Source: Micromonospora sp. H61
GTDB taxonomy: Bacteria > Actinomycetota > Actinomycetes > Mycobacteriales > Micromonosporaceae
Length of the DNA: 64,000 bases
Assembly (NCBI RefSeq): GCF_018070325.1
Contig: NZ_JAGPXY010000014.1
Span: 1 to 64,000 of the forward strand
Direction: 5' to 3'
Positions 41,412-50,061 of the stretch are shown here, piece after piece (position 1 is the first letter of the stretch; each line of letters starts with the position of its first letter). Position numbers and translations under genes: made by a program. The notes beneath the pieces are model-generated. The model was not told the origin of the DNA. It worked only from the letters and a program-made list of their open reading frames with translations, and made no database searches.

Positions 41412-42410
41412 ATGCGAGCCATCACGATTCCCCAGCCCGGTGGACCTGACGCGCTGGTCTGGGCCGAGGTGCCCGACCCGGAGCCGGGCCCGGACGAGGT
41501 CATCGTGGATGTGCGGGCCAGTGGGGTCAACCGCGCTGACCTGCTGCAACGGCAGGGGCACTACCCGCCGCCGCCGGGTGCGCCCGCGTACCCCGGGTTG
41601 GAATGCTCTGGGGTGATCACGGAGGTTGGCGCGCAGGTCGCCGGGTGGGCGGTCGGGCAGCAGGTCTGCGCGCTGCTGGCCGGCGGCGGGTACGCGGAGC
41701 GGGTCGCCGTTCCCGCCGGGCAGTTGCTGCCGGTGCCCGCCTGCGACCCGGTCGACGCCGCGGCGCTGCCCGAGGTGGCCTGCACGGTGTGGTCGAACCT
41801 GGTCCAGGTGGCGCGGCTCGGCGCGGGCGACACGCTGCTGGTGCACGGCGGCGGCAGCGGGATCGGCACCTTCGCCATTCAGCTCGGGGCGGCCCTCGGC
41901 GTGACAGTGCTCACCACCGCGCGGGAGGCCAAGCACGACCGGCTGCGTGAGCTGGGCGCGGCACACATCATCGACTACCGGGAGCAGGACTTCGTCGAGG
42001 AGGTCCGGCGGGTCACCGACGGGCGCGGCGTGGACGTCATCCTCGACATCATGGGTGGGTCCTACCTGGGGCGGAACGTGTCCGCGCTGGCCACCGGCGG
42101 TCGGCTCGTGGTGATCGGGATGCAGGGTGGGCGCAAGGCCGAGTTGGATCTCGGCGCGCTGCTGGCCAAGCGGGCCAGCGTCACCGCGACGTCGCTACGG
42201 TCCCGTCCGCTCGCCGAGAAGGCGGAGATCGTCCAGGGCGTACGGGACGAGGTGTGGCCGTTGGTCGAGGCGGGCCGGATCCGGCCGATCGTGGACCGGC
42301 GGCTGCCGATGACCGAGGCGGCGCAGGCGCACCGGCTCGTCGAGTCCAATGACCACTTCGGCAAGGTGCTGCTCACCCGCCCGCCGGGCGGAGGGTCGGC
42401 CGTCAGCTGA
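41412..42410 (+). CDS. NAD(P)H-quinone oxidoreductase (PIG3-like MDR)
   Basis: 332 aa, zinc-less MDR enzyme. It starts with the PIG3/QOR signature MRAITIPQPGGPDALVWAEV, followed by VRASGVNRADLLQRQGHYPP and the NADPH loop VHGGGSGIGTFAIQLGAA; the C-terminus has MTEAAQAHRLVESNDHFGKV. It reduces quinones using NADPH, protecting against redox cycling. It converges on and overlaps soxR by 8 nt. Quinone reductases are known SoxR targets in Streptomyces, though this copy is not directly behind the SoxR palindrome. Confidence 0.92.
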   Translation: MRAITIPQPGGPDALVWAEVPDPEPGPDEVIVDVRASGVNRADLLQRQGHYPPPPGAPAYPGLECSGVITEVGAQVAGWAVGQQVCALLAGGGYAERVAVPAGQLLPVPACDPVDAAALPEVACTVWSNLVQVARLGAGDTLLVHGGGSGIGTFAIQLGAALGVTVLTTAREAKHDRLRELGAAHIIDYREQDFVEEVRRVTDGRGVDVILDIMGGSYLGRNVSALATGGRLVVIGMQGGRKAELDLGALLAKRASVTATSLRSRPLAEKAEIVQGVRDEVWPLVEAGRIRPIVDRRLPMTEAAQAHRLVESNDHFGKVLLTRPPGGGSAVS

Positions 42411-42876
42411 GCGAGCCTGCCAGGGTCGGGTCGTCGGTCGGTCGGGGCAGCACCAGCCGGGCGCCCGGGCCCTCGCCGGCCAGGGTGTCCTCGGGGTTGT
42501 TGAGCGTGCAGCGCTGCAGGGACAGGCAGCCGCAGCCGATGCAGCCGTCCAGGTCGTCGCGGAGCTTGGTGAGCAGCCGGATCCGCTCGTCCAGGCGGCT
42601 GCGCCAGCTCGCCGACAGCCGCGCCCAGTCCTGCGGGCTCGGGGTGCGGGCCTCGGGGAGCGAGTCGAGCGCCTCCCGGATCTCGTCGAGCGAGACGCCG
42701 ACCTGCTGGGAGATCCGGATGAAGGCGACCCGCCGCAGCTCGGCACGGGCGTAGCGGCGCTGGTTGCCGCCGGTGCGGTCGGCGCGAATCAGCCCGAGTC
42801 GCTCGTAGTAGCGCAACGCCGACGGTGCCACCCCGGAGCGGGCGGACAGCTCACCGATCGTCAATAGATCCGGCAT
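42403..42876 (-). CDS. soxR: redox-sensitive MerR-family regulator SoxR
   Basis: 157 aa. It has an N-terminal MerR wHTH (LTIGELSARSGVAPSALRYY, ERLGLIRADRTGGNQRRY), a dimerisation helix and the diagnostic 2Fe-2S site CIGCGCLSLQRC (Cys112, 115, 117, 123; spacing C-x2-C-x-C-x5-C). In actinobacteria SoxR responds to redox-active quinones and phenazines. ATG 42876 is preferred, with AAGGAC upstream; GTG 42879 is adjacent. A perfect 24-bp palindrome lies between it and the divergent transketolase genes. Confidence 0.95.
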   Translation of the reverse strand: MPDLLTIGELSARSGVAPSALRYYERLGLIRADRTGGNQRRYARAELRRVAFIRISQQVGVSLDEIREALDSLPEARTPSPQDWARLSASWRSRLDERIRLLTKLRDDLDGCIGCGCLSLQRCTLNNPEDTLAGEGPGARLVLPRPTDDPTLAGSLS

Positions 42877-42887
42877 CACCAGGTCCT

Positions 42888-42911
42888 TGAGTTGAAGTGC
42901 ACTTCAACTCA
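42888..42911. promoter_or_regulatory. SoxR box (perfect 24-bp palindrome)
   Basis: The left half TGAGTTGAAGTG is followed immediately by its reverse complement CACTTCAACTCA. It starts 12 nt from the soxR ATG and ends 12 nt from the transketolase ATG. A TTGAGT (42887-42892) and a poor -10 near 42912 are about 19 nt apart, the long spacing MerR-type activators correct. Confidence 0.8.
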
Positions 42912-42923
42912 CACAGTAGTGGC

Positions 42924-43619
42924 ATGACCACCACACTGCCCACCACCAGCAGTGCCCGCCTGCCCGGGCTGATCCGACGACTGACCGGCGACGAGAAGCA
43001 CGCGCCGAGCGCGCACTCCACCGTCGACGTGCTCCAGGTGCTCTACGACCGGGTGCTGCGGGTCACCCCCGACACCGCCGACGACCCGGAGCGGGACCGG
43101 TTCCTGCTCTCCAAGGGCCACGGGCCGGCCGCCTACTACGCGGTGCTCGCCGCCTACGGCTTCATTCCGGACGCCTGGCTCGACGACCTGGCCGGCTCGG
43201 AGAGCCGGCTCGGCCACCACCCGGACCGACTCCTGGTGCCGGGGGTCGAGATCGGCTCCGGCTCCCTCGGGCACGGGCTCGGGCTGGCCGTCGGGACCGC
43301 GCTCGGCCTGCGCGCCCAGGGGCTGCTCAACCCCCGGGTGTACGTGCTGCTCGGCGACGCCGAACTGGACGAGGGATCCAACCACGAGGCGATCGCGTAC
43401 GCGGGAGCGACCGGCCTGGACAGCCTCACCGCGGTCGTGGTCGACAACTCGTCGGCCAGCCACGGATGGGCCGGTGGCATCGCCAGCCGGTTCACCGTCA
43501 ACGGTTGGACCGCCGACACCGTCGACGGCCGCAACCACGAAGCCCTGTACGCGGCGCTGACCGGGCACCGACCACGACACCCGCACCTGGTGGTCGCCCG
43601 CATCGAGAGCAAGGGATGA
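42924..43619 (+). CDS. transketolase, N-terminal (TPP-binding) subunit
   Basis: 231 aa, the N-terminal half of a split transketolase. It has PSAHSTVDVLQVLYDRVLR, the substrate/TPP residues in SKGHGPAAYYAVLAAYG, LGHHPD, GSLGHGLGLAVGTALGLRAQ and the TPP motif LLGDAELDEGSNHEA (GDx...N). With its partner it transfers two-carbon ketol units between sugar phosphates. ATG 42924 lies only 12 nt from the SoxR palindrome, implying a very short or leaderless transcript. It is translationally coupled to the next gene (ATGA). Confidence 0.92.
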   Translation: MTTTLPTTSSARLPGLIRRLTGDEKHAPSAHSTVDVLQVLYDRVLRVTPDTADDPERDRFLLSKGHGPAAYYAVLAAYGFIPDAWLDDLAGSESRLGHHPDRLLVPGVEIGSGSLGHGLGLAVGTALGLRAQGLLNPRVYVLLGDAELDEGSNHEAIAYAGATGLDSLTAVVVDNSSASHGWAGGIASRFTVNGWTADTVDGRNHEALYAALTGHRPRHPHLVVARIESKG

Positions 43620-44518
43620 CGGACATGCGTACCGCCTTCATCGACACCACCACAGCGCTTCTCGACGAGGATCCGCGCACCGCACTGGTGCTGGCCGACA
43701 TCTCGGCGAGCCAGTTCGCCGCAGCCGGCCACCGCCACCCGGACCGGGTGCTCAACGTCGGGATCCGGGAGCAACTGATGATCGGTGTGGCCGGCGGGCT
43801 CGCCCTGACCGGGCTGCGTCCGATCGCGCACTCGTACGCGACGTTCCTGGTGGACCGGGCGTACGAGCAGATCAAGTTGGATCTGGACCACCAGGGCGTG
43901 GGCGCCGTCCTGGTCAGCATCGGCGCGTCGTACGACGGGTCGGCTGAGGGCCGCACCCACCAGTCACCCGGGGACGTGGCGCTCTTCGACTCGCTCGGTG
44001 ACGGCTGGACGGTTCGGGTGCCCGGCCACCCGGACGAGGTGGCGCCGCTGCTGCGCAACGCCGCGACCAGCGACGATCCGGTCTACCTGCGGCTCTCCGA
44101 GCAGCGCAACGCCGAGGCGTACCCGGACGCCACACGGCTACGGGTGCTTCGGCGGGGCCTGACGAACGCGCCGCTCGTGGTGGCGGTCGGACCGATGCTC
44201 GACCCCACTCTGGCGGCGACCGAGGGAATGGACGTGACAGTGGCGTACACCCACACGCCCCGGCCGCTCGACACGCCCGGGCTGCGGGCGCTCGCCAACA
44301 CCGACGTGGTGCTGGTCGAGCCGTACCTGGCGGGGACGTCGAGCGCGCTCGTCAGCCGGGCCCTGGCGGACGTACCGCACCGGCTGCTCGCCCTCGGGGT
44401 GGGTCAGACCGACCTGCGACGGTACGGCGATCCGGCCGACCACGCCCGGTGGCATGGTCTGGACGCCGACGGCCTGCGGCGGTCGATCAGCGCGTTCCTG
44501 GGGTCAGTTGGCGGCTGA
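43616..44518 (+). CDS. transketolase, C-terminal (pyrimidine-binding) subunit
   Basis: 300 aa, the partner of the preceding gene. It has the transketolase/DXPS pyrimidine-domain features VLNVGIREQLMIGVAGGLAL (catalytic Glu in REQ), PIAHSYATFLVDRAYEQIKL and GASYDGSAEGRTHQSPGDVA, then a transketolase C-terminal domain (VVVAVGPMLDPTLAATEGMD). The start codon overlaps the upstream TGA by four bases. It converges with and overlaps the GT2 gene by 15 nt. Confidence 0.92.
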   Translation: MTDMRTAFIDTTTALLDEDPRTALVLADISASQFAAAGHRHPDRVLNVGIREQLMIGVAGGLALTGLRPIAHSYATFLVDRAYEQIKLDLDHQGVGAVLVSIGASYDGSAEGRTHQSPGDVALFDSLGDGWTVRVPGHPDEVAPLLRNAATSDDPVYLRLSEQRNAEAYPDATRLRVLRRGLTNAPLVVAVGPMLDPTLAATEGMDVTVAYTHTPRPLDTPGLRALANTDVVLVEPYLAGTSSALVSRALADVPHRLLALGVGQTDLRRYGDPADHARWHGLDADGLRRSISAFLGSVGG

Positions 44519-45211
44519 GACGGCGGGGCGGCGGCGAGCGCGCTCGCGCCCGAGGATCCAGATCGCCTCGACGCCGTCCTTCCAGGTGATCTTCTTGCCC
44601 TCTTCCCGGCCGCGTGCCCGGTAGCTGATCGGCACCTCGTACGGCCGGATCCGGCGACGCAGCAGCTTGCCGGTCACCTCGGCCTCCATGCCGAAGCCGC
44701 GCGAGCGCACCTCGAGCGACCGGTAGAGCGCCACCGGCATCAGCTTGAAGCAGGTCTCCAGGTCGCCGATGTACGAGTTGAACAGCACGTTGGCCGCCAT
44801 CGTGACGCCCTTGTTGCCCATCACGTACCAGAAGCTGTAGGCGCTGTGGCTGCCGAAGGTGCGATTGCCGTAGACCACCTTGGCCCGACCGTCGAGCACC
44901 GGGTCGAGCAGCTTGGGGATGTCCTGCGGGTCGTACTCCAGGTCGGCGTCGAGGATGACCATGTAGTCACCCTCGGCGCTGTCGACCGCCGTCTTGATGG
45001 CGGCACCCTTGCCGGCGTTGCGCTGGTGGGTGATGACCCGCAGGCGCGCGTCGTCGGCGCGACCGAGGACCTCGCCGGTGCCGTCGCGGCTGCCGTCGTC
45101 GACGACTACCAATTCGATCTCACAGGGATAGTCCACCGCCAATGCCTGCTTGAGGGCATCCGCGATGCGTTCTTCCTCGTTGTAGACCGGCATGAGGATC
45201 GAGAGCTTCAC
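44504..45211 (-). CDS. family 2 glycosyltransferase (dolichyl-phosphate-mannose-synthase-like)
   Basis: 235 aa GT-A enzyme: LSILMPVYNEEERIADAL, VVVDDGSRDGT, the DxD-type metal site VILDADLEYDP, and the acceptor region GNRTFGSHSAYSFWYVMGNKGV and GDLETCFKLMP. It transfers a sugar from a nucleotide sugar to polyprenyl phosphate, feeding membrane GT-C enzymes. GTG 45211 has GTGGAG at the right distance; the GTG at 45223 would consume that ribosome binding site. It is divergent from the large membrane glycosyltransferase gene, a plausible functional partner. Confidence 0.9.
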   Translation of the reverse strand: MKLSILMPVYNEEERIADALKQALAVDYPCEIELVVVDDGSRDGTGEVLGRADDARLRVITHQRNAGKGAAIKTAVDSAEGDYMVILDADLEYDPQDIPKLLDPVLDGRAKVVYGNRTFGSHSAYSFWYVMGNKGVTMAANVLFNSYIGDLETCFKLMPVALYRSLEVRSRGFGMEAEVTGKLLRRRIRPYEVPISYRARGREEGKKITWKDGVEAIWILGRERARRRPAVSAAN

Positions 45212-45316
45212 GGGGATCTCCACGGTGGCGGCAACACGTCGGCCATAGCCTAGCCTGGTTGGTTTGTTTACCGCGTACCGCTACCGCTGGGCAGTCCGCG
45301 CGGCGGCCTCAGATCA

Positions 45317-47554
45317 ATGGTGTTTACTTCCGCCATGTCGGCTGCCGGCTCCCTGCTCGCGGTGATTCCTGTCGCTGCGGTGCTCCTGCTCATCGTCGCG
45401 GCGATGCCACGCGAGGCTGGCGCGGTGGCACCGCTGCGGCTCGCCGTGGTCCGCGCCGTCCTGCTCAGCGGGGCGTACGCGGTGCTCGTCGTCGAGGTGC
45501 TCGGCGCGTCGCACGCGCTGACCCGAGGCGCGTTCACAGTCGCCTGGCTGCTCTTCCTGGTCGCGGCCGCGGCGGCGGCCGGTCTGCGCTGGCGACGGGC
45601 GACCCGCCTCGGGCGGCCGGCCGCCGCCGCACCGGTGCCGGTCAGCGCTGCGCCGGCAGTCAGCACCGCACCGCAGCCGGTGCCGGTCGGCGCGGTGGTG
45701 TCCGGTGGCGGACCTGACGTGTCCGCCCCGGCCGCCGAGCGCGGTGAGCCCGGCCCCGCGCCGACACAGGCTGGTCGGGGGTTCGCTGACCTTCGTGCCG
45801 TAGCGGTCGACGCGTGGCGGGCGGCCCGACCGGGTGAGCGGCTCCTCGCCGGCACTGTCGGCGGGCTGGTCCTGGTGGAGCTGCTGGTCGCGCTGCTGGC
45901 CGAGCCGAACAACTTCGACTCGCAGACGTACCACCTGCCGAAGGTGGAGCACTGGGTGGCCCAGGGCGACCTGGACTTCTGGCCGACCGCCATCCACCGG
46001 CAGGTGACCATCCCGCCCGGAGCCGAGTACCTGCTGCTGCACCTGCGCCTGCTCACCGGCGGGGACCACCTGCACAACCTGGTGCAGTGGGCGGCCGGGG
46101 TGGTCTGCCTCCTGGTGGCCGCACGGATCACCGCACAGCTCGGCGGCGGCCGGCGGGCCCAGTTGCTCACCGCGTTCGTGCTGGCGACCACGCCGATGGT
46201 GGTGCTCCAGGCGACCAGCACGCAGACCGACCTGATCTGCGCGGCGTGGGTGGCCTGCGCGGCGACCCTGGCGCTGGACGGGCTGAGTCGACGGACCGGC
46301 TGGGGCACGTTGCTCGGGCTGGGGGCGGCGACCGGGCTGACCGCGGTGACCAAGACCAGCGGCCTGATCGCGGTCGGCCCGCTGCTGGTGCTCTGGGGAC
46401 TGGCCCAGTTGAGGCTGGCCCGGACCGATCGATCGGCACCGGCTGGCCCGGCGACACCCGGTGGGGGTCGGCGTTCCTGGCCGGTCGGCGGGCTGGCCCG
46501 CACCGTCGGCGGTTCGGTGCTGATCCTGGTGGTCGCTGCCGTGGTGGTCGGCCCGTTCCTGGCCCGGGTGACCGCCGAGTTCGGGCACCCGCTGGGGCCG
46601 CCCCGGCTGCGCGAGTCCATCCCGATGGAGCGGCACGACCCGGCGTCGATAGTGGTCAACGCGCTGCGGATCGGGCACACCGCGTTCGACACGCCGCTGG
46701 CGCCACTGCGTCGGGCCGGGGCCGAGGTGATCATCAGCGGCGCCGAGGCGGTCGGGGTCGACCCGCAGGACCGCGCGATCACCTTCGGGCGGGAGCTGTT
46801 CCCGGAGCCGGCCTGGTATCCGGACGAGGACCGGGTGGCGTTTCCGCTGGCCGGGGCGTTGGCGGTGATCGGTGCGGTGATCGCGCTCGCCCGACCACGG
46901 CGGATCGCCCCCGAGCGGGCCGGGTCGCTGCGGGCGTACGCCGTGGTGGTGCTGACCGCCGTGCTGCTGCACACCGCGATGATCAAGTGGCAGCCGTGGG
47001 GCAACCGGCTGCTGCTCTACGCCGTGGTGCTCGCCGTGCCCCTCGCCGGCCTCTGGCTGGACGCTCTCCTGCGCAACCGCGCGGGTGGGCGTCGTTCGGT
47101 TGCCACAGTGGCGGCCCTCACCGTGCTGGCCACCTCGGCGCTGGCCGGAGTGCTCGCGCTGTCGTACGGCTTCCCGCGCCGGCTGGTCGGCGCCGGCTCG
47201 GTCTTCACCACCTCGGACTGGGACACCCGGTTCCTGCGCCGCCCCCAGTGGGCCGACGAGTTCCGCTGGGCGGCGGCCGCGGTCCAGGACAGCGGTGCGC
47301 GACGGATCGGTCTGGTGCAGCAGAACGACAACTGGGAGTACCCGTGGTGGCTGCTGCTGCGGCAGCCCGACGGCGGCTCACCGGACCTGGTGGCGTTGCA
47401 GTCCGTGTTGCCGGAACGACCGCCGGCCGACCCCTCCTCGGTCGACGCGATCGTCTGCACCGGCACCGAGGCGGCCTGCGCCAAACTCGTCCCGGCCGGC
47501 TGGCGGCTGGAGTTCCGCGGCTACGTCGGCTACGCCCTGCCGCCGGGCCGCTGA
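45317..47554 (+). CDS. large membrane glycosyltransferase (GT-C, RgtA/PMT-like)
   Basis: 745 aa with about 12 or more transmembrane helices. A Pro/Ala-rich cytoplasmic loop (APVPVSAAPAVSTAPQPVPV) separates the first three helices from the rest. The first outer loop carries the GT-C acidic pair region EPNNFDSQTYHLPKVEHWVA followed by RQVTIPPGAEYLLLHLRLLT. It likely transfers a polyprenyl-phosphate sugar outside the membrane; the acceptor is unknown. The C-terminus is a soluble domain (VQDSGARRIGLVQQNDNWEY). ATG 45317 or ATG 45335 could be the start; neither has a strong Shine-Dalgarno. Confidence 0.8.
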   Translation: MVFTSAMSAAGSLLAVIPVAAVLLLIVAAMPREAGAVAPLRLAVVRAVLLSGAYAVLVVEVLGASHALTRGAFTVAWLLFLVAAAAAAGLRWRRATRLGRPAAAAPVPVSAAPAVSTAPQPVPVGAVVSGGGPDVSAPAAERGEPGPAPTQAGRGFADLRAVAVDAWRAARPGERLLAGTVGGLVLVELLVALLAEPNNFDSQTYHLPKVEHWVAQGDLDFWPTAIHRQVTIPPGAEYLLLHLRLLTGGDHLHNLVQWAAGVVCLLVAARITAQLGGGRRAQLLTAFVLATTPMVVLQATSTQTDLICAAWVACAATLALDGLSRRTGWGTLLGLGAATGLTAVTKTSGLIAVGPLLVLWGLAQLRLARTDRSAPAGPATPGGGRRSWPVGGLARTVGGSVLILVVAAVVVGPFLARVTAEFGHPLGPPRLRESIPMERHDPASIVVNALRIGHTAFDTPLAPLRRAGAEVIISGAEAVGVDPQDRAITFGRELFPEPAWYPDEDRVAFPLAGALAVIGAVIALARPRRIAPERAGSLRAYAVVVLTAVLLHTAMIKWQPWGNRLLLYAVVLAVPLAGLWLDALLRNRAGGRRSVATVAALTVLATSALAGVLALSYGFPRRLVGAGSVFTTSDWDTRFLRRPQWADEFRWAAAAVQDSGARRIGLVQQNDNWEYPWWLLLRQPDGGSPDLVALQSVLPERPPADPSSVDAIVCTGTEAACAKLVPAGWRLEFRGYVGYALPPGR

Positions 47555-47708
47555 ACCAGAAGTCGGCCGCACCGCCGCCCGGCCGCTGCACCAGAAGTCG
47601 GCTCGGCGCCGCCGTGGCGCTGGCGCGCGGGCCCGGATAGTCCGATCCGGGCGGTTCTGCATCCCGCGCGCAAGGATCTGAGGCGCATTCACATCTGTTG
47701 ATCCGCAC

Positions 47709-47747
47709 GTTACCGTCTGGTAACTCAATCGACGTCCCGCGATTGAG
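47709..47747. promoter_or_regulatory. two stacked inverted repeats upstream of SGNH-ricin gene
   Basis: GTTACC-GTCT-GGTAAC (47709-47724) is followed by CTCAATC-N10-GATTGAG (47724-47747), ending 17 nt before the start codon. These are operator or leader-structure candidates. The preceding 47555-47708 has nothing else recognisable. Confidence 0.45.
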
Positions 47748-47764
47748 CCGAAAGGAGTGCGTCG

Positions 47765-49366
47765 ATGCCTGCAATCCCCGCCAGGCCCGAACGCGCGACC
47801 CGACGACGGGCCATCACCGTCGCCGTCGCCGTCGCCGCTCTCGTCCTACCGATGCTCGCCGGACCGGCCACCCCCGCCACCGCCGCCGACCGACCAACCG
47901 TCCAACCACTGCCCGCCAACCTCGAAGCCATCCGGGCCGCCGAGGCGACCGCCCTCTACGGCAGCCCGGCGATCCGCCCGATCGAGCAACGGCGTACCGC
48001 GTTGATCACCATGGGTGACAGCGAGATCTCCGGTGAGGGGGTCGGCAACTACGTCCCCGGCACCCACCAGGACGGCAACTGGTGCGACCGCTCGTACGAC
48101 CAGGCGGTCTTCCGCACCGGCATCACGTCGGACGCGCAGTACAACATCGCCTGCTCCGGTGCCACCCCCTGGAACCTGATCGCCGGCGGCCCGACCCAGC
48201 ACAACGAGCTGAACCAGGGCGACTACCTGGGCATCAAGGCGCGCAACACGCACGTGAAGCTGATCTGGGTGGTGGTCGGCGCGAACGGTGACGGCACCAT
48301 CCAGTTCGGTCCGGTCGCCACCGACTGCGCCGTCCGCCGGGTCTTCTTCCAGGGCGCCTGCTACCCCACCTACACCGACCAGTGGACGATCCGCACCGAC
48401 GGCAGCCGGCAGGCAGTGGAGTCGGCGCTGACCGACATCCGGCAGACCATGACCAACGCCGGCTACCTGCGGTCGGACTACGAACTGGTGCTGATGTCGT
48501 ACCCGAGCCCCGGCAGCCCGGACGTGGAGGACAACCCCAACTTCCCCGGCTGGTACTCCGGCGGTTGCCTGCTCTACCTGGCCGACGCGGCGTTCGCCCG
48601 CAACAAGGCGGTGCCGATGTTCGAGTCGGCGCTGCGCTCGGCCGCGGCGAACACCGGCACCCGCTACCTGGACGCCAGCCGGCTCTTCCACGGGCACGAG
48701 GTGTGCACCGACAACACCTCGGTCCGTGGCCTCTACATCGAGGTCGGCATCTGGAACGAGAACGCCGCCCGACAGTCGTTCCACCCCAACGCCCGTGGGC
48801 ACGGCATGTTCGCCCAGTGCATCACCCAGTTCTGGAACTCCGGGCAGACGCGGGCCAGCTGCGTCGACCCGGCCAGCACCGGCGGTGGCGTGCTCTACCC
48901 GGGTCTGCTGGACTTCAAGCAACTGCGCAACCTGGCCACCGGCACCTGTGTCGACGGCAAGGGGTACGACTCCCGCAACGGCACCGCGCAGCAGCCGTAC
49001 TCCTGCCACGGTGGGCGCAACCAGGGCTTCTGGTACGACTCGGCCCGGCGGTCGCTGCACTCGGAGCTGTCCCACGACCGTTGCCTGGACGTCGCCAACA
49101 GCTCGATGACCGCCGGCACCGCTGTCAACATCTACGACTGCAACGGCACCGGCGCGCAGAAGTTCGTCTTCGTGGGTAACCAGATCAGGCCGGCGAGCGC
49201 CAACAACCTCTGCGTGGCGTTCGACAACCCGCTGCTGGGCAGCTCTCGCCTGCGGTTGGCGAACTGCTCCAGCAGCACCCGGCAGCAGTGGTCGTTCGAG
49301 GCCCGTACCGCCGCCAACCCGGTCGGCTACGGTCACGACGACTTCATCGGCTCCCGCGTCTACTGA
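47765..49366 (+). CDS. secreted SGNH-type esterase with C-terminal ricin-type lectin domain
   Basis: 533 aa. There is a signal peptide (1 to about 40, TPATAAD), then a GDSL/SGNH-like hydrolase: MGDSEISGEGVGNY (nucleophile Ser), CSGATPWNLIAGG, VVVGANGDG and SFHPNARGHGMFAQC (His). It is followed by a ricin B-type beta-trefoil (about 400-515; GTCVDGKGYD, RCLDVANSS, LCVAFDN, QQWSF). Many cysteines suggest disulfides. The substrate is probably an acylated polysaccharide or lipid. AAAGGAG precedes the ATG at 47765. Confidence 0.85.
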   Translation: MPAIPARPERATRRRAITVAVAVAALVLPMLAGPATPATAADRPTVQPLPANLEAIRAAEATALYGSPAIRPIEQRRTALITMGDSEISGEGVGNYVPGTHQDGNWCDRSYDQAVFRTGITSDAQYNIACSGATPWNLIAGGPTQHNELNQGDYLGIKARNTHVKLIWVVVGANGDGTIQFGPVATDCAVRRVFFQGACYPTYTDQWTIRTDGSRQAVESALTDIRQTMTNAGYLRSDYELVLMSYPSPGSPDVEDNPNFPGWYSGGCLLYLADAAFARNKAVPMFESALRSAAANTGTRYLDASRLFHGHEVCTDNTSVRGLYIEVGIWNENAARQSFHPNARGHGMFAQCITQFWNSGQTRASCVDPASTGGGVLYPGLLDFKQLRNLATGTCVDGKGYDSRNGTAQQPYSCHGGRNQGFWYDSARRSLHSELSHDRCLDVANSSMTAGTAVNIYDCNGTGAQKFVFVGNQIRPASANNLCVAFDNPLLGSSRLRLANCSSSTRQQWSFEARTAANPVGYGHDDFIGSRVY

Positions 49367-49371
49367 CGAGG

Positions 49372-49403
49372 GAAGGGGCCCTGGCCTCGGCCAGGGCCCC
49401 TTC
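49372..49403. terminator. bidirectional terminator
   Basis: GAAGGGGCCCTGGCC and GGCCAGGGCCCCTTC form a perfect 15-bp stem with a 2-nt centre between the convergent SGNH-ricin and lipoprotein genes. Confidence 0.85.
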
Positions 49404-49405
49404 GC

Positions 49406-50005
49406 TCACTTGGCGCGGGGAACGAGGACGAGCCGGGCCACGCCCTTCTCGCCGTTCTTCGCGCCGGCGACGCCGAGCGTCGCGCCGACAGTTATCTCGC
49501 TCGGCTGCACTGTGGCCCGCCGCTCGACCACCCGCAGGTCGTCGCCGAAGGTCCAGGTCATGGTGAAGCCGTCGGTGGACTTGACGGTCATCGAGTCCCC
49601 GTCGATCGCTGTCACCTCGCCGCGCTGCACGGCGACGGTCTGCGTACCGCCGTCCTTCGTCTTCACCACCGCCTCACCGTGCAGGGTGTTCTTGCGCAGC
49701 AGCACGCGGGCCTGGCGGCGCTTGCGCCACTCCTCACCGCGCTTCTCCCGGGCCTTCTCCTGCGCGCTGGGGGACGCACCCGGCGTCGCCGTGGCCGGTG
49801 CGGCGACGGTCAGCACATCCAGGTCGTCGGCGTCGAAGCCCATCGCGGCCAGCGCCTGACCCTCGACCCCCATGGCGGCGGCGACGTCGACGGCGACATC
49901 CCGGGCGGGTTGGCTGGCCACCTCGGCCGCGCCGCAGCCGCTGACGCCGAGCGCGACCGCCGCGAGCAGTGCCGTGGTGCCGGTGGCGATACCCCAACGT
50001 GGCAT
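49406..50005 (-). CDS. lipoprotein with DUF5666-like domain
   Basis: 199 aa. The lipobox is GVSGC at about residue 24. After a charged helical stretch (SAQEKAREKRGEEWRKRRQA), the C-terminal about 90 residues form beta-strands (LHGEAVVKTKDGGTQTVAVQ, RGEVTAIDGDSMTVKSTDGF, DDLRVVERRATVQPSEITVG) like the DUF5666 OB-type fold. It lies 56 nt downstream of the histidine kinase gene on the same strand and may be cotranscribed as the sensed or regulated envelope protein. Confidence 0.75.
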   Translation of the reverse strand: MPRWGIATGTTALLAAVALGVSGCGAAEVASQPARDVAVDVAAAMGVEGQALAAMGFDADDLDVLTVAAPATATPGASPSAQEKAREKRGEEWRKRRQARVLLRKNTLHGEAVVKTKDGGTQTVAVQRGEVTAIDGDSMTVKSTDGFTMTWTFGDDLRVVERRATVQPSEITVGATLGVAGAKNGEKGVARLVLVPRAK

Positions 50006-50061
50006 GACTCTCCCTCTCGTCCGTGGAGCCCTCAGCCTTCCCGGGAACGACGAGCGGAGCG

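Noticed and set aside
45268..47004. Two long minus-strand open frames opposite the large glycosyltransferase.
   Set aside because: Ser/Arg/Thr- or Arg/Gly/Gln-rich shadows with no domain; the plus strand encodes coherent transmembrane helices.
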